From Glandiceps talaboti (lineage: Eukaryota; Hemichordata; Enteropneusta; Spengelidae): a stretch of DNA of 64,000 nucleotides. Positions 23,915 to 36,660 of the stretch are shown one piece after another; positions within the stretch are counted from its first letter, which is position 1; every line of letters starts with the position of its first letter. The notes below the pieces were generated by a model. That model searched no databases and was not told the origin of the DNA. It was given only the letters and a program-made list of their open reading frames with translations. The position numbers and the translations under genes were made by a program. The DNA lies in the NCBI RefSeq assembly GCF_964340395.1, contig NC_135558.1, forward strand, positions 9,778,501 to 9,842,500, given 5' to 3'.

Positions 23915-24125
23915 GTTTTCCATTGTTTTCCAAATTGTCTTTGTGTTGTTCATTTCATCCTATCAGATGTACAAACATTACAGATTAGAAGAACAGTTTT
24001 AGAGTGTCTTTTTAAGTTGATGGCAGTTTCCGCATCCACTGTTTCTCGTGAGACTTCACAATTTTTGCGATTTTATTATTTTTTTCTCAAATAAGTAAAA
24101 AAAAGTTTAGGATTGGCAGTGAAAA
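23915..24125 (+). mobile_element. Dispersed element B, copy 1
   Basis: ttttccattgttttccaaat, then tcagatgtacaaacattaca, then ttgatggcagtttccgcatc and a T-rich end before ggcagtgaaaa match 41253-41464 over the whole length, with scattered substitutions. No open frame or inverted ends were found, so the class is unknown. Confidence 0.8.
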
Positions 24126-25439
24126 GCTAGTGGGGGTCGGGTATTAAACCAGAACCAAACAATTATTTTTTTGGCCTAATCAGAGAAACGTTTAATAAAT
24201 ATATCACATTGTATCCTGCTGACTTTAATTTTTCAAAGCACCCAGGTTGTTAAAAAGTACAATTCGATTATGTGAATTGACAGCATCACCAAAATGCACA
24301 AACACATTTTTTTTTTTCCTGTATTTTTTTTTTTTTTTTTGGTAATATTTTGTGTCGACCTACCCTTCATTTTAAGATTTTAAGATGGGAGACATGCAAA
24401 TATATAGATTCACCCAGATAAAAATTTTGTGTTTTTCTAAAGACAAACAGACTCTGCATGTTACTATTCTACACTTTTAATACTCACCTTTGTTAAAATC
24501 GGTTAAACATAGCCTATAACAAAGAATTTCAGTTTTATGGCCATTCGTACTGTGAGTCTAACATGATATTTCATACACACACTACACTGTCAGTAATTTG
24601 ATGATGTCATCAGAGATAATTTATGGCTCAAATTTGTAATTCACTCAGATGTAGAAACGTCAATTTTGAAATGAAACGGTGGAATATTTGAATGTGAATG
24701 CAGCAAAGCAACACACAGTAGTATAGACACGTAATGTCCTGGGACCAATCTGTGGTTATTTTAATTAGCAAAGAAAACGTTTTCTTTAACAACAGTCTCT
24801 CTGTATCGTTCTTGAAAAATTAATGCCTGTTCAATTTGTAAAATGACAAAAAAGATCAAAGATTTATACTCATGGTTTATGTTATTTTAGAATGCAGAAC
24901 TTTGTGTTTGGCCAACCAACATGGTCTGTATGTTATTTCGTTAAACCTCTCCTCCAGTATTAGGGCACTGTATGCATACACAAGGATATAGATAAGTCCA
25001 TGGTAGCCAACAAAAACAACCAACTATGCCGCAATTTCTTTCCCATTATTTTTCAAGAATTTTGTGTTAAAAAATTCTTTATTCACCAGTATATTTTCAT
25101 TGCTGGTCAAATTCATAGGTCTATCCCCTGTATAGATATTACCACTCAAAATGTCTTTTACTTTTCCAGGTTTACCTGCTACTTTTCAAATTTACTATAC
25201 ACATGATTATATACTGGTTTTTATTAGAATGTAATTTTAGTAATGACTGCCATAAAATGAAATTGAAAATTCATTTTGTAACAAATCATAGCCATATAAT
25301 GTGTATAACCTGTTGAAGTAATTTGTCTTATAGTGATTGTAAATTGTAATTGTCATTCCCTTAGTTACTAGGTCTTTAGTTAATATTTTGACCTCACAAT
25401 ATCTCTTTCTCTGTCTCTGTTAAGTTTCCTTCTTTCTGT
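24126..25439. other. No gene seen; T-runs and one motif-rich spot
   Basis: T-rich runs at 24308-24345. Near 24750, tctgtggttattttaattag combines a RUNX-like TGTGGTTA with a homeodomain-like TTTAATTAG. A 68-codon frame at 25000-25206 is unrecognised. Confidence 0.35.
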
Positions 25440-26454
<1,015 letters not shown>

Positions 26455-26822
26455 GTTTAATAGTGGATTAAAGAGGCTATATGCATGAGGATTTTATGTT
26501 TATTTTTGAGTTTTAATTTATAAATAATTTCATCATGGCATCCTACTTGAAAAATCAATGTCAAACAACAAATGCCAAGTCCTTGTTTGTAACTCAATTA
26601 ATAGCAAAAGATTAATAAATGTGTAAAAAATTGTACAAACTTTTTTACACATCTTTTTAACTTTTTGCAATGTACTGAGTTACAAAACACAGACTTTGTC
26701 AATGTTGTTTTACATTGATTTTTCAAGTAGGAAGCCATGATAATTACTGTTTCGTAAATTAAGAATCCAAACTAGATACCAAATCTTCATCCAATATGGC
26801 CACTTTAATTTAAAAGTCACTA
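26455..26822. mobile_element. Dispersed element A, full foldback copy
   Basis: Two arms of about 180 bp pair around a centre near 26635, where gtgtaaaaaa faces ttttttacac. The left arm has catcctacttgaaaaatcaa and the right arm ttgatttttcaagtaggaag. Outer parts aaagaggctatatgc and atatggccactttaa also pair. No coding capacity. This is the structure expected of a palindromic MITE or foldback element; superfamily unknown. Confidence 0.8.
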
Positions 26823-27298
26823 TGATTTTCCTTAAATGAAGGATTTCAAAATCTAATTTTAGTGACAGTTTTACTTTTTGAACATTCCCAATTACGTGGA
26901 CTACAAAACCAAGTCAAAGACATTTCTATTTATAATAACATAGCCAATAAAATTCTTTTATTCATGTATTTTGTCTTGGAGGGCATTTTGACCAGATAGT
27001 ATCTGTAAATCTTTCAACGTTATATGTTAAAATTTGTATGATGAGTGTTACTTTTTAGTTTTTGTAAAAGTTTGTAAATAGTTTCTGATATACCTTTATA
27101 GAATGGCTCTACTTCATTCTATGTTTCACTTGACCAAACTGACCCTAATTTTCTTCAATCTGGTGAAATTCAGAATTAGAAAAAAAGTCACGTCACTGAT
27201 CGTACGATGGCAACCCCGCATTTTTGTATCTTAGCGAAAACGATCATTTATTATAGATTTTTATTACAACAAATGGTTTGAAATGAAAGTATCACCAA
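26823..27298. other. No gene seen
   Basis: AT-rich. A CRE-like gtcacgtcac lies near 27188. Confidence 0.4.
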
Positions 27299-27465
27299 CA
27301 TGTATACATACACACAGCCCATAGTGTACATGTACACACAGCAAAATTGTCTTGTCATTCTCAGCACATTCTCGCTTTCCTATCTCGCACAGCCCATCAT
27401 GCACACGCATACACAACAAATTTGTCATTCTCAACACATTCTCACTTTCACAAACAAATCTCAGG
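27299..27465. repeat. Degenerate direct duplication of about 95 bp
   Basis: cacacagccca...acatgtacacacagcaaa...tgtcattctcagcacattc is repeated as cgcacagcccat...cacgcatacacaacaaa...gtcattctcaacacattc. Confidence 0.75.
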
Positions 27466-28560
27466 CTAAATATTTATTTACTTTATTTAGTTTATTTTCA
27501 AAACATTTGAAAAAAATTCACAGATGGGACACGACCTCTATGTAAATTTTTCATGAGATTTTCGTATGAACTGAAATTGTTGATATCTATAGTATGGCAA
27601 TTTAAATTTTAAATTTTAAAATTGTGACAACAAATTCAAATATTGTTATTGAGAAATTATCAGCTATCATTTTGGACACATTCTTTTTTTAATATAATCA
27701 AAGTTCTAAATTTTGATAAAAATGTTCCCTTAAATAAAATTTGTGATAAAATCTAAATAATTTTTTCAAAATCCATATTTCTGTTTTAACACCTCCGTGC
27801 TGTGAATTTCTATTACCTATATATTAGAACAAAGATTCAATTTTTCTGTTTTTTTTCAATTGAGAAAATTGTCAGAAATCATTACTACCCATGTCACAAG
27901 ACTTAGTAATTTGTTGTGTGTGACGTCTATCATATATGTATCTGTAGTTCCATTTGTGAGAAGTGAACCATAAAGAAATGTTATTAGTAACAATAACTTT
28001 ACATTATCACATATGAACTCCCCATAGAATGATGGGTCTCCTTGGGGACAAATTTAACTTCTGCCATAATTCTACTTCCCCTTGTTGATGCTACAATATC
28101 AGTAAAGTCGCTGAAGATTGATATTCTCCAAGTCCCTTGAAAGTTGTCGGGAAATTTCATTAAGGCTTCTTCTCCCATTAGACCCCGGGGCAACTTTGGG
28201 AAGAAATATTCTGGTCGGGACAGTTTTTTATATATATATATATTATGATTTATTCAGTTGTGATTATGGAATTCCTCGTGGTAATTTAGGTTTGTGGAGA
28301 AACAGACGCTGGTTTGCAGAGCCCCGGGGACTTCAACCATGAATCACTATTCCTCCGGCAATGCTATGATGTATTGTAATTGAAGATAGAAAAACCATAC
28401 TGCATATCTCCCTATCTTTTGATGTATATTTAAAGAATGGACTCTTCCTCATCACTCCGAATACATGTAGTTATGTTATAGCAGTGCTTTCTCTCCCCCC
28501 CCCCCCCCCCCTGATTGTCTGCCTTATCTGGTTTCCGCACTGTGAGCACCAAGCTGTCAG
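27466..28560. other. No gene supported; mixed complexity
   Basis: AT-rich to 28000, then more balanced sequence at 28000-28340 (aagttgtcgggaaatttcat, ttagaccccggggcaacttt). Overlapping 64- and 74-codon frames on opposite strands (27999-28193, 28118-28342) have no recognisable domain. A C-run lies at 28495-28511. Confidence 0.3.
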
Positions 28561-28930
28561 CGTTAAAGTGATAGAAATTATAGATCAGGCAACAACACGT
28601 ATCAAATCATGCCTGTATACTACCAGATTTGTCCCAATCATGGCATAAAACGACATCAGATTATTTTCTTATGCATGGATTTGGTTCCTTCCCTCCGGAT
28701 AATTGCCGGCAAATTGAAACATAAACTAATGCCCTAAAGCCTTATTGTTTCATTTAATATGTTTAAATGATGGATCGGCTTATTCAATTTGGAAAGCTTT
28801 TGTAATCTCAATAGAGGCTCTGCCGTTCTCAAGTTGCCCCCGTCATGTGATACTAAAATTATTAGCTATACTCAATGGGGGAGCCGTATAAATAATATTA
28901 GAAGGGCCAGCCTAGGTGAACCGCTAACAT
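28561..28930. promoter_or_regulatory. Low-repeat island, candidate conserved non-coding element
   Basis: High-complexity sequence including aaatgatggatcggcttatt, ttgccggcaaattgaaacat and tcaatgggggagccgtataa, with no open frame and no tandem structure. Regulatory role is inference. Confidence 0.3.
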
Positions 28931-29960
28931 ATTATGTTTGATAGGACTGTAGTAGTTAGAAAAGTTATAAGGAGACAGAATCGTCACAGCAGAGTATGTG
29001 ACGCCACAGTTTGTCTTTTAGAAAGCCCTGAAAACAAGCATCACAGCACAGAATGTGACAGGACTGTTAGTGTTTTAGAAAAGTATGGAAACATGCCAGA
29101 TGCATCACAGCACAGTAGATGTTATGCCACAGTTTGTCTTTTTTTTTTTTAAAAAGAATGAAAAGAAGAATCACAGCACAGAATGTATAATGTTTTAGAA
29201 ACAGAAATAACATAGTTTTTAGAAATGTAATTTAAAGGAACAGATACATCACAACACAGAATGTTACATGATAGTACTGTTTTAGGAAGGAAAGGAAACA
29301 TACAGCCCAGCACATAATGTTACAGGACTGTACTGTTTTAGGAACGAAAGGAAACATACAGCCCAGCACAGAATGTTACAGAACAGTACTTTTTTTTTGG
29401 AGAGGAAAGGATACATACAGCACAATTTGACAGCACAGAAGTATTTTAGACAGAAAAGGAAACAGATATATCACGACACAGAATGTGATGGGACAGTATA
29501 GTGCTTTAGAAGGTAAGGAAACAGGTATATCACAGCACAGTATGAGACAGGATACCTTGTGTTTTAGATACCCTTATGTACAGTAGTACGCAAAAGAAAA
29601 GTCAGTAGTTGTAGTTTAAAAGGAAAGAAACGAAAGAAAAAAATGTACACCACACAGTGGCACAGCACACAATTTGACATAAACAGTAGGATATTTAATA
29701 GAAAGACAAAATAAAGTATGTGAAAATATTGCGGAAAGAATGGAAAACAAATCACAGAACATTAATATGACATAACAGTCAAATATGAACGGGAAAAAAA
29801 AATCATAGTGCATTATGTGATATGGTATATTAATTTTGATGGAAAGAAAGTTAGCACAGAATGTGACAGAACACTGTAAGTATTTTGGGAAATCAAAAAG
29901 ATACAATATAATACATCAAAGTGTGTCTGACGTTTTTTGAAAGAAAGGCAGTTTTTAAGA
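28931..29960. repeat. Degenerate repeat of about 55-65 bp
   Basis: tcacagcacagaatgtgaca, then gtactgttttagaaaggaaa, then ggaaacata recurs some 15 times with strong drift. Best conserved at 29280-29380, where two copies are almost identical. Confidence 0.85.
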
Positions 29961-30059
29961 CTACAACAAAAACTGAAAAAAATTAGACTTTAATAAGACT
30001 ATAGTATAGAGACAATGCAGTTGCATATATAGTAAAATTAATTATTGAATTAATCAACT
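29961..30059. other. Spacer
   Basis: AT-rich. Confidence 0.4.
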
Positions 30060-30226
30060 TGTTCTTTTTTGTATATACTTTTTCTGTTTTTATCTGTTTT
30101 ATTGTGTTTGTAGTCTTCCTGCTGTATAGTGTGGTTTATTAGTATCATGTATTTTAGGAGCCAGTAAATGGGACTTGTTTCCTGTAGGACATTCCTAATA
30201 AATAAAATAAAAAAATAAAAAATAAA
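30060..30226 (+). mobile_element. Possible 3' end of a non-LTR retroelement
   Basis: tgggacttgtttcctgtagg, then acattcctaataaataaaat, then an A-rich (AAATA)n tail ending at about 30226 resembles the 3' UTR and tail of LINE-type elements. No reverse transcriptase sequence is present, so this would be a 5'-truncated fragment. Confidence 0.35.
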
Positions 30227-30484
30227 ATGTACCCTCTACTAAAAAAGTCAGAATTTCTGTTCTGGGTCAAAATACTAAAAACTGGGGTTTCTTGTGAGTC
30301 CCTTACTAAATTGTTGTCTTGGTTACTTTGGGTTCATGTATGCAAATATTGGGAAAGTCTTTGAAATCAGGAATTTCAAACCTTTCCTTGAAATTTACTT
30401 TATTTCCAAAAGTAAAAAAAAATGATATTGATGAAATAGTCTGCCATTTATGATGAAAATTGGCATTGGTTAACAAATGCACTT
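30227..30484. other. No gene seen
   Basis: AT-rich with no feature recognised. Confidence 0.4.
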
Positions 30485-30780
30485 TCCACTGTGACAAAGC
30501 TGATTCTGAGATTCCAGTGTCTTTGCAAAAGTGAGATTCCAGTGTTCTTTGTAAAGATGAGATTCCAGTGTCTTAGGAACCCTTAACATAGGGGGGGGGG
30601 TGGGGTGGGGGGGGGGTGGGGGTAACTGGTAAAAGTTACATAAATCTACACACCTGCAGTGAGTTTGGTGAATCCATAACATAGGGAGGGAAACTGGTAA
30701 AAGTTACATTAATTACCATACCTGTTGTAAGTTTGGTTAGGAACCTGTAACATAGGGGAAACTGAAATGTATAAATTTCC
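30485..30780. repeat. Short tandem repeats flanking a G-rich tract
   Basis: gagattccagtgtcttt recurs three times at 30508-30575. The G-rich tract at 30591-30622 has G runs separated by T. Then taacatagggagggaaactg, then gtaaaagttacat units of about 75 bp recur to 30770. Confidence 0.8.
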
Positions 30781-31910
<1,130 letters not shown>

Positions 31911-32145
31911 CAAGTTTTTGATAGAATGTAGTTTTTTTTTCCTTCTTTTGATGGAATGTAGTTTTTTCCTTCTTTTGATGGAATGTAGTTTTTTCCTTCT
32001 TTTGATAGAATGTAGTTTTTTTTTCCTTCTTTTGATGGAATGTAGTTTTTTCCTTCTTTTGATGGAATGTAGTTTTTTCCTTCTTTTGATAGAATGTAGT
32101 TTTTTTTTCCTTCTTTTGATGGAATGTAGTTTTTTCCTTCTTTAA
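31911..32145. repeat. 27/30-bp minisatellite with A-B-B order
   Basis: gatggaatgtag plus a T-run plus ccttctttt repeats about eight times. Units with a long T-run and gatagaatg alternate with two short-T-run gatggaatg units, giving a trimeric higher-order unit of about 84 bp. Confidence 0.93.
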
Positions 32146-32253
32146 TAATAGCCGTGTGTTAATCTTTATCTATAGCAATAAAACTATGAAACTGTGAAAG
32201 TGAATATTGTGAATAAAGTCCAAATAAATATAAATTTAGCCTTTATAGTCTGA
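32146..32253. other. Spacer
   Basis: AT-rich. Confidence 0.4.
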
Positions 32254-32282
32254 GTTGGGGGTGGGGGGAGGGGGGGGGGGTT
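32254..32282. repeat. G-rich tract
   Basis: Runs of G interrupted by single T or A, able to form a G-quadruplex. Confidence 0.85.
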
Positions 32283-33029
32283 ATAGGCAAAACTAAAGGA
32301 ACACAGTTACTTATGCACATCAAAACTGTCACAGACATATATTAGTACATTATATAGTGAGATGGTAACTCTCTGTCTAACAAATCATATATTACATGTC
32401 CCATACACATTGACAAAAAGATTTAGGGTACAAAAAAAAGCAGAAAAAAACAGGCCATAAAAAGTGTAATGTGTATTAATGTAAGATCTTTTTAGTACTC
32501 TTAAAGGCCAGGGTTTCAATCCCAGGTTCTCAAATTAGTATTATCTTATCAGTGGTGTTATAAGGATTACATGGGATCATTCTTTTGTTCTGGACCAAAA
32601 TTTTCTGTAACTCAATATCTGCCAGATAACTGTTTTTCAGACCTAAATTTCAATCCTAAACCATTGGCATAATAGGTGGAGGTAAGATATAACAAACCTG
32701 TATGTGTACAAGACACAGTACAGCAGTCACTTATGGAAAGTAGGAGTTGATAATAGCAGTAGTTATCTGTTGATTCAAAGTTAGGATTATCATACATACA
32801 CCCATGTGTCTAGTAATGTCAATACATCAGTATTTTAAAAAAAAATGTATTTATATTCAGAACTGTATCGCATTCTTGCACTTTATATCAAAATATATAT
32901 TTTGTCATGCTCTTTAAAAATATATAAAACTGATATCGATGTTCATCATGCTGCATAACTGTTTTTGCATTTGATAAAAAACTTTAATTTGACAACTAGA
33001 AATTTAACCAAAACACAAGATATTTTGAT
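32283..33029. other. No gene seen
   Basis: AT-rich. The 61-codon minus-strand frame at 32612-32797 is unrecognised. Confidence 0.4.
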
Positions 33030-33490
33030 AAGCTGAATTGTCATACTTATTTAAATAGACTTTCTCAACTTTCTCACTTTATATGTGAAAATAAAAAGCT
33101 GCAAGCAATTCTCAACAAAGTGTATGAAATATGATGTTAGGATATATATGAAAGAAAAGGCTGTAAGTTATTTTCTAAAAATTATGAAAAATTAAATTTG
33201 TAATATATGAATGAAATAAACTTTCTAACTTTAATAGGCAAAAATTGTAACCTATTTTCTAAAAAAAAAATTATGAAAAATGAAATTTGTAATATATGAA
33301 TGATGAGATGACCTTTCTCATGTATTCAGAAATAAAAGCCTGTAAGCAATTCTCTTTTGAATAAAGTACATGAAAATGAAATTAATAAACTTATGAACGA
33401 AATTAACTATCTCACTTATGTGGAAATAAAACCCTGTAAGCCATTCTCTAAAAACAAACTATGAAAAATGAAATTAGAAAACATAATTAT
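33030..33490. repeat. Degenerate repeat of about 90-100 bp, five copies
   Basis: gaaataaaagcctgtaagca, then attctctaaaa, then tatgaaaaatgaaattt, then atgaatgaaataaactttct recurs with drift. Confidence 0.8.
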
Positions 33491-33999
33491 TAATACAGCT
33501 GTAACCAATTTAGTATCACCCTTACTGTAAATATAACAGATAGTAATTATTATTAACAATAATTGCGAGTGATTTGTCTATGATTTGAACAGAAATTCAG
33601 TCATTAGTGAAATCTTGCTGATGTCGTCAAACTGTCTACATCATGTATTTTATAGGCGTCAGATGTTATCACACAGAATAATTCATAGGGACACATGTAA
33701 ATAGTGGTCAGAAGTGTTTGTACAATTATAAATCCATTCCACAAGTTGGAGCATAAATTTGATTTTTTTTTTTTTGGGACGGTTTATTTTTTGTTGACAA
33801 ACAGAGAAATATTATATCGTTAAATTTCGTGAAGCGTTTATGACTTAAGATCAGCTGTGTTGTCACGGTGACTTTACTTATATTTAATAGCTGATGAACA
33901 TAAATGTGTGCAAGTGAAAAATTAATGACAAGAATGATTGCAAGTTATATATAATGTTACATGAATGTAAGTTGCTAATGAGAAGACAGGCGTATGATC
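33491..33999. other. No gene seen; moderately complex
   Basis: AT-rich, with cagtcattagtgaaatcttg and aggcgtcagatgttatcaca as more complex spots. Confidence 0.35.
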
Positions 34000-34575
34000 T
34001 GTGTCATATCGGTGTTGTAGCTCCATCTAAGCTGTGGTAACCATCGGCAACAAAGTAGGAAAATCTGGTATAGGCTTTCTTACCTTGTACCATAATTTTG
34101 GAACTCCCAGTCATATAGCAAAATCTGAGAATACCTGTATAGATCTTTATGCTGTGTACCATAATATTGGTGACAGAGGGGAGGAAGGAATCTTGTAAAA
34201 TTTGTGTGGTTTCCTTACTGTGTACCATAATATTGGTGACAGAGGGGAGGAGGGAATGTTGTAAAATTTGTGTGGTTTCCTGTGTACCATAATATTGGTG
34301 ACAGAGGGGAGGAGGGAATCTTGTAAAATTTGTATGGTTTTTCATACTGTGTACCATAATATTGGTGACAGAAGGGGAAGAGTTATCTGGTAAACCTTGG
34401 GTAAATTTCTGTATTCTTTCATAATATTGTTAAAAGGAAGATAAGGGGATCTGGTAAAATTTTACAGATTTCTATACCCGGTACCCTGTTTCATAATATT
34501 GGGTTATAACATTTGTGGAAAACCTTGCATAGTTTTCAATACCCAATAACCATAATATTGGTAACAGGAGTTGAG
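34000..34575. repeat. Tandem repeat of about 62-72 bp
   Basis: gtgtaccataatattggtga, then cagaggggaggagggaat, then cttgtaaaatttgtgtggtt gives three or four close copies at 34145-34370 and diverged ones to 34575 and back to about 34070. A 117-codon minus-strand frame is an artefact. Confidence 0.92.
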
Positions 34576-35359
34576 TGGAGAGCTGATAAAACTTGACATA
34601 CATAAATTGTCATTTTTGAAAAAAAGATATCTCATGCATTGTGTGAGAGCCAAGGTCAAGGCCAATCATGGCTTAATTACATATTAATTACAGTTTTATA
34701 CAACTGTGAGTAAAAAAACTACACATCGGTTATTTCCGGATTACAGATCTAACTCCGACATGAAGTAAATGTCCCATCTGTAGTAAAACACGGATGAGGT
34801 CAAAGGTTATCACAGATTAGTCATATTAATTACAATATATGTAAATATGTAAAAGATTGGCATGTTGCAGTATAATTAGAGATATCTGTCTATACAAGAT
34901 GTGACACTATAGATTAGGACACAGAATGCCACATATGTTAATTAACACTTATTGTTTAAAATGAGCCAGATCATGTTAATTTTTTCAACTCAATCCCTAC
35001 CAGCTGTTAAAAACGATAAATAAAGAAGTTTTTTAATCTATATTAAAACATATTATTTATCCATTTATTCAACATTTCAACTTCACACTTGAGGTCAGTT
35101 CTTCAAGGTCTAAAAAACAATAGCAGGAACAAAATGAAAATGAGTATAGTAATATTAAACAGAATCGATCTGCAACAGTAAAAGGTCAATCGCAATTTTA
35201 AATTTCTCAAGTCCAAGTCTCCAGCTCATCATGGTAGTATTGGTTGCAGTTTCCACAGAAAACTCTAAATGAAGAGTTACATTTCAAATATCAACTTCAA
35301 AATTTTAAAAATAATTTCATGCTTTGTGGTGAAGTCTCCTTTGTTCTTTTGAACATCAT
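34576..35359. promoter_or_regulatory. Low-repeat stretch, candidate conserved element at 34680-34970
   Basis: Contains ggttatttccggattacaga, cagattagtcatattaatta and acatatgttaattaacactt, plus a DR1-like AGGTCAAAGGTTA at 34797-34809. No open frame is supported. The remainder (34970-35359) is AT-rich without recognised features. Confidence 0.28.
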
Positions 35360-35430
35360 ATTGCATATTTATTTATATATATATATTTATATATTTATTT
35401 ATATATTTATTTATTTATTTATTTATTGCA
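35360..35430. repeat. (ATTT)n/(TA)n microsatellite
   Basis: Mixed TTTA and TATA units. Confidence 0.95.
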
Positions 35431-35531
35431 TCCCTTTTGTATCAGGGGCTGACTAAACATGTTAAGAGCAGCACTAACAGAAAATTAAAATACATACACT
35501 ACTAAAAAAATTAGAGAAGATATGATTTGTA
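35431..35531. other. Spacer
   Basis: No feature recognised. Confidence 0.4.
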
Positions 35532-35580
35532 AATCACATACAGAAACAAACAAACAAAACAAAACAAAACAAAACAAACC
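35532..35580. repeat. (AAAC)n/(AAAAC)n microsatellite
   Basis: caaacaaac followed by aaaac pentamers. Confidence 0.93.
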
Positions 35581-36109
35581 AGAGGGAGGTTAGGAGAGTG
35601 AGAGAAAAGATTTGCGTTTTTTCCTAGGTTTTGGTATATTGCCTTTTGATGTATATTATTACTCTCAAATTGGAATAGTAGGAAGATTAGCCATTCTGGC
35701 TAAAATTATTTCAAATAAAAATAATGTGAAAGATAAATTTCAATTAAGAGTTGAATTCTTTGTAAAAATTCTCATTCCCCACCCCATCCCTTCAAAATGA
35801 CCCCCACACTTAAAATTAATTGCCTATGTAGTACCATACAAGATTTCAACAATTCTTCTGGTTCAGACGTCATATTGTTGTCTCAACAACAAAGTGGTGC
35901 CCATCTTATGATCCTTTATGCTACAAAGTGGTCATAGTCAAACAAAACTTTGTTTTACTTAAGAATTTCCCCCAAAGTGAATTGTGGGGGGTCATACAAA
36001 TAAACCAAATTCAACAGGTGGTTGGTTGGAATTTGGAAAGGGTAAAAGTTTTGTTGCTGATTGTAATGTATTTTGTTTGTCAACAACCAAACAGTATATA
36101 TATAAGGGT
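35581..36109. other. No gene seen
   Basis: AT-rich. Frames at 35612-35800 and 35928-36188 are unrecognised, and the latter runs into the SINE. Confidence 0.4.
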
Positions 36110-36383
36110 TGTCGGTGGCCGAGTGATTAAACTACTTGCCTCTTACCACTGCGGTCGGGGGTTCGAACCCCATTCAGGGTTCGATTAAATTTACCACGCT
36201 GTAAGTAAGAAGAGTGTCGTTCAGTTTGACTCTACCGAAAAACACAGGTTTTCCCTGGGTACTCCGGTTTCTTCCTGCATTACCACTGAACCCATGAGGG
36301 ATGGCCCTCACTGGACTTCTTAGGAGACAAGTGTTTATATGCTTAAAGAACTATCCAGTATAGATAAAGATTATTATAATGAC
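36110..36383 (+). mobile_element. tRNA-derived SINE with a conserved central core
   Basis: The head resembles a tRNA with RNA polymerase III signals: A box TGGCCGAGTGAT at 36116-36127 and B box GGTTCGAACCC at 36160-36170, 33 bp apart. The body carries ctgggtactccggtttcttc at 36255-36274, a motif I recognise from metazoan SINEs with a shared central domain. The tail ends in gataaagattattataatg. The tRNA part is degraded (agtgatt for agtggtt) and would not make a working tRNA. Such elements copy through an RNA and borrow LINE enzymes. Confidence 0.82.
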
Positions 36384-36388
36384 ACCTA

Positions 36389-36660
36389 CAGGACTCGAAA
36401 TTAACAGTATAGTCCCATGTCCACAGACTACCAATTCTTGTCATGTGGCGACTATAATTTGCATCTGGTAGCCCACTCAGACTAACAGTGATTATGTGAT
36501 GATTGAAAGAATGGAAGATTTAAAGATATAAAAGTATTTTAATAACGAATACATTTCCAATGTTCTCTGTTTTGAATATGAGACTATTGGTCACCATCCT
36601 TGGACTACCAATTTCTGAAACATGTAGCCCACCAAACAAAAAAGTTAATTTCAAGCCCTG
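36389..36660. mobile_element. MITE-like element with 17-bp inverted ends
   Basis: The left end caggactcgaaattaac (36389-36405) matches the reverse complement of the right end gttaatttcaagccctg (36644-36660) with two differences. The interior repeats actaccaatt...gtagcccac in both halves. It starts only a few bases after the SINE tail. CAGGG-type ends are seen in hAT-like elements, but no 8-bp target duplication was found, so the superfamily is open. Confidence 0.65.

Noticed and set aside
36111-36185. Possible tRNA gene
   Set aside because: A and B boxes are present, but the cloverleaf is degraded and the sequence continues into a SINE body and tail.
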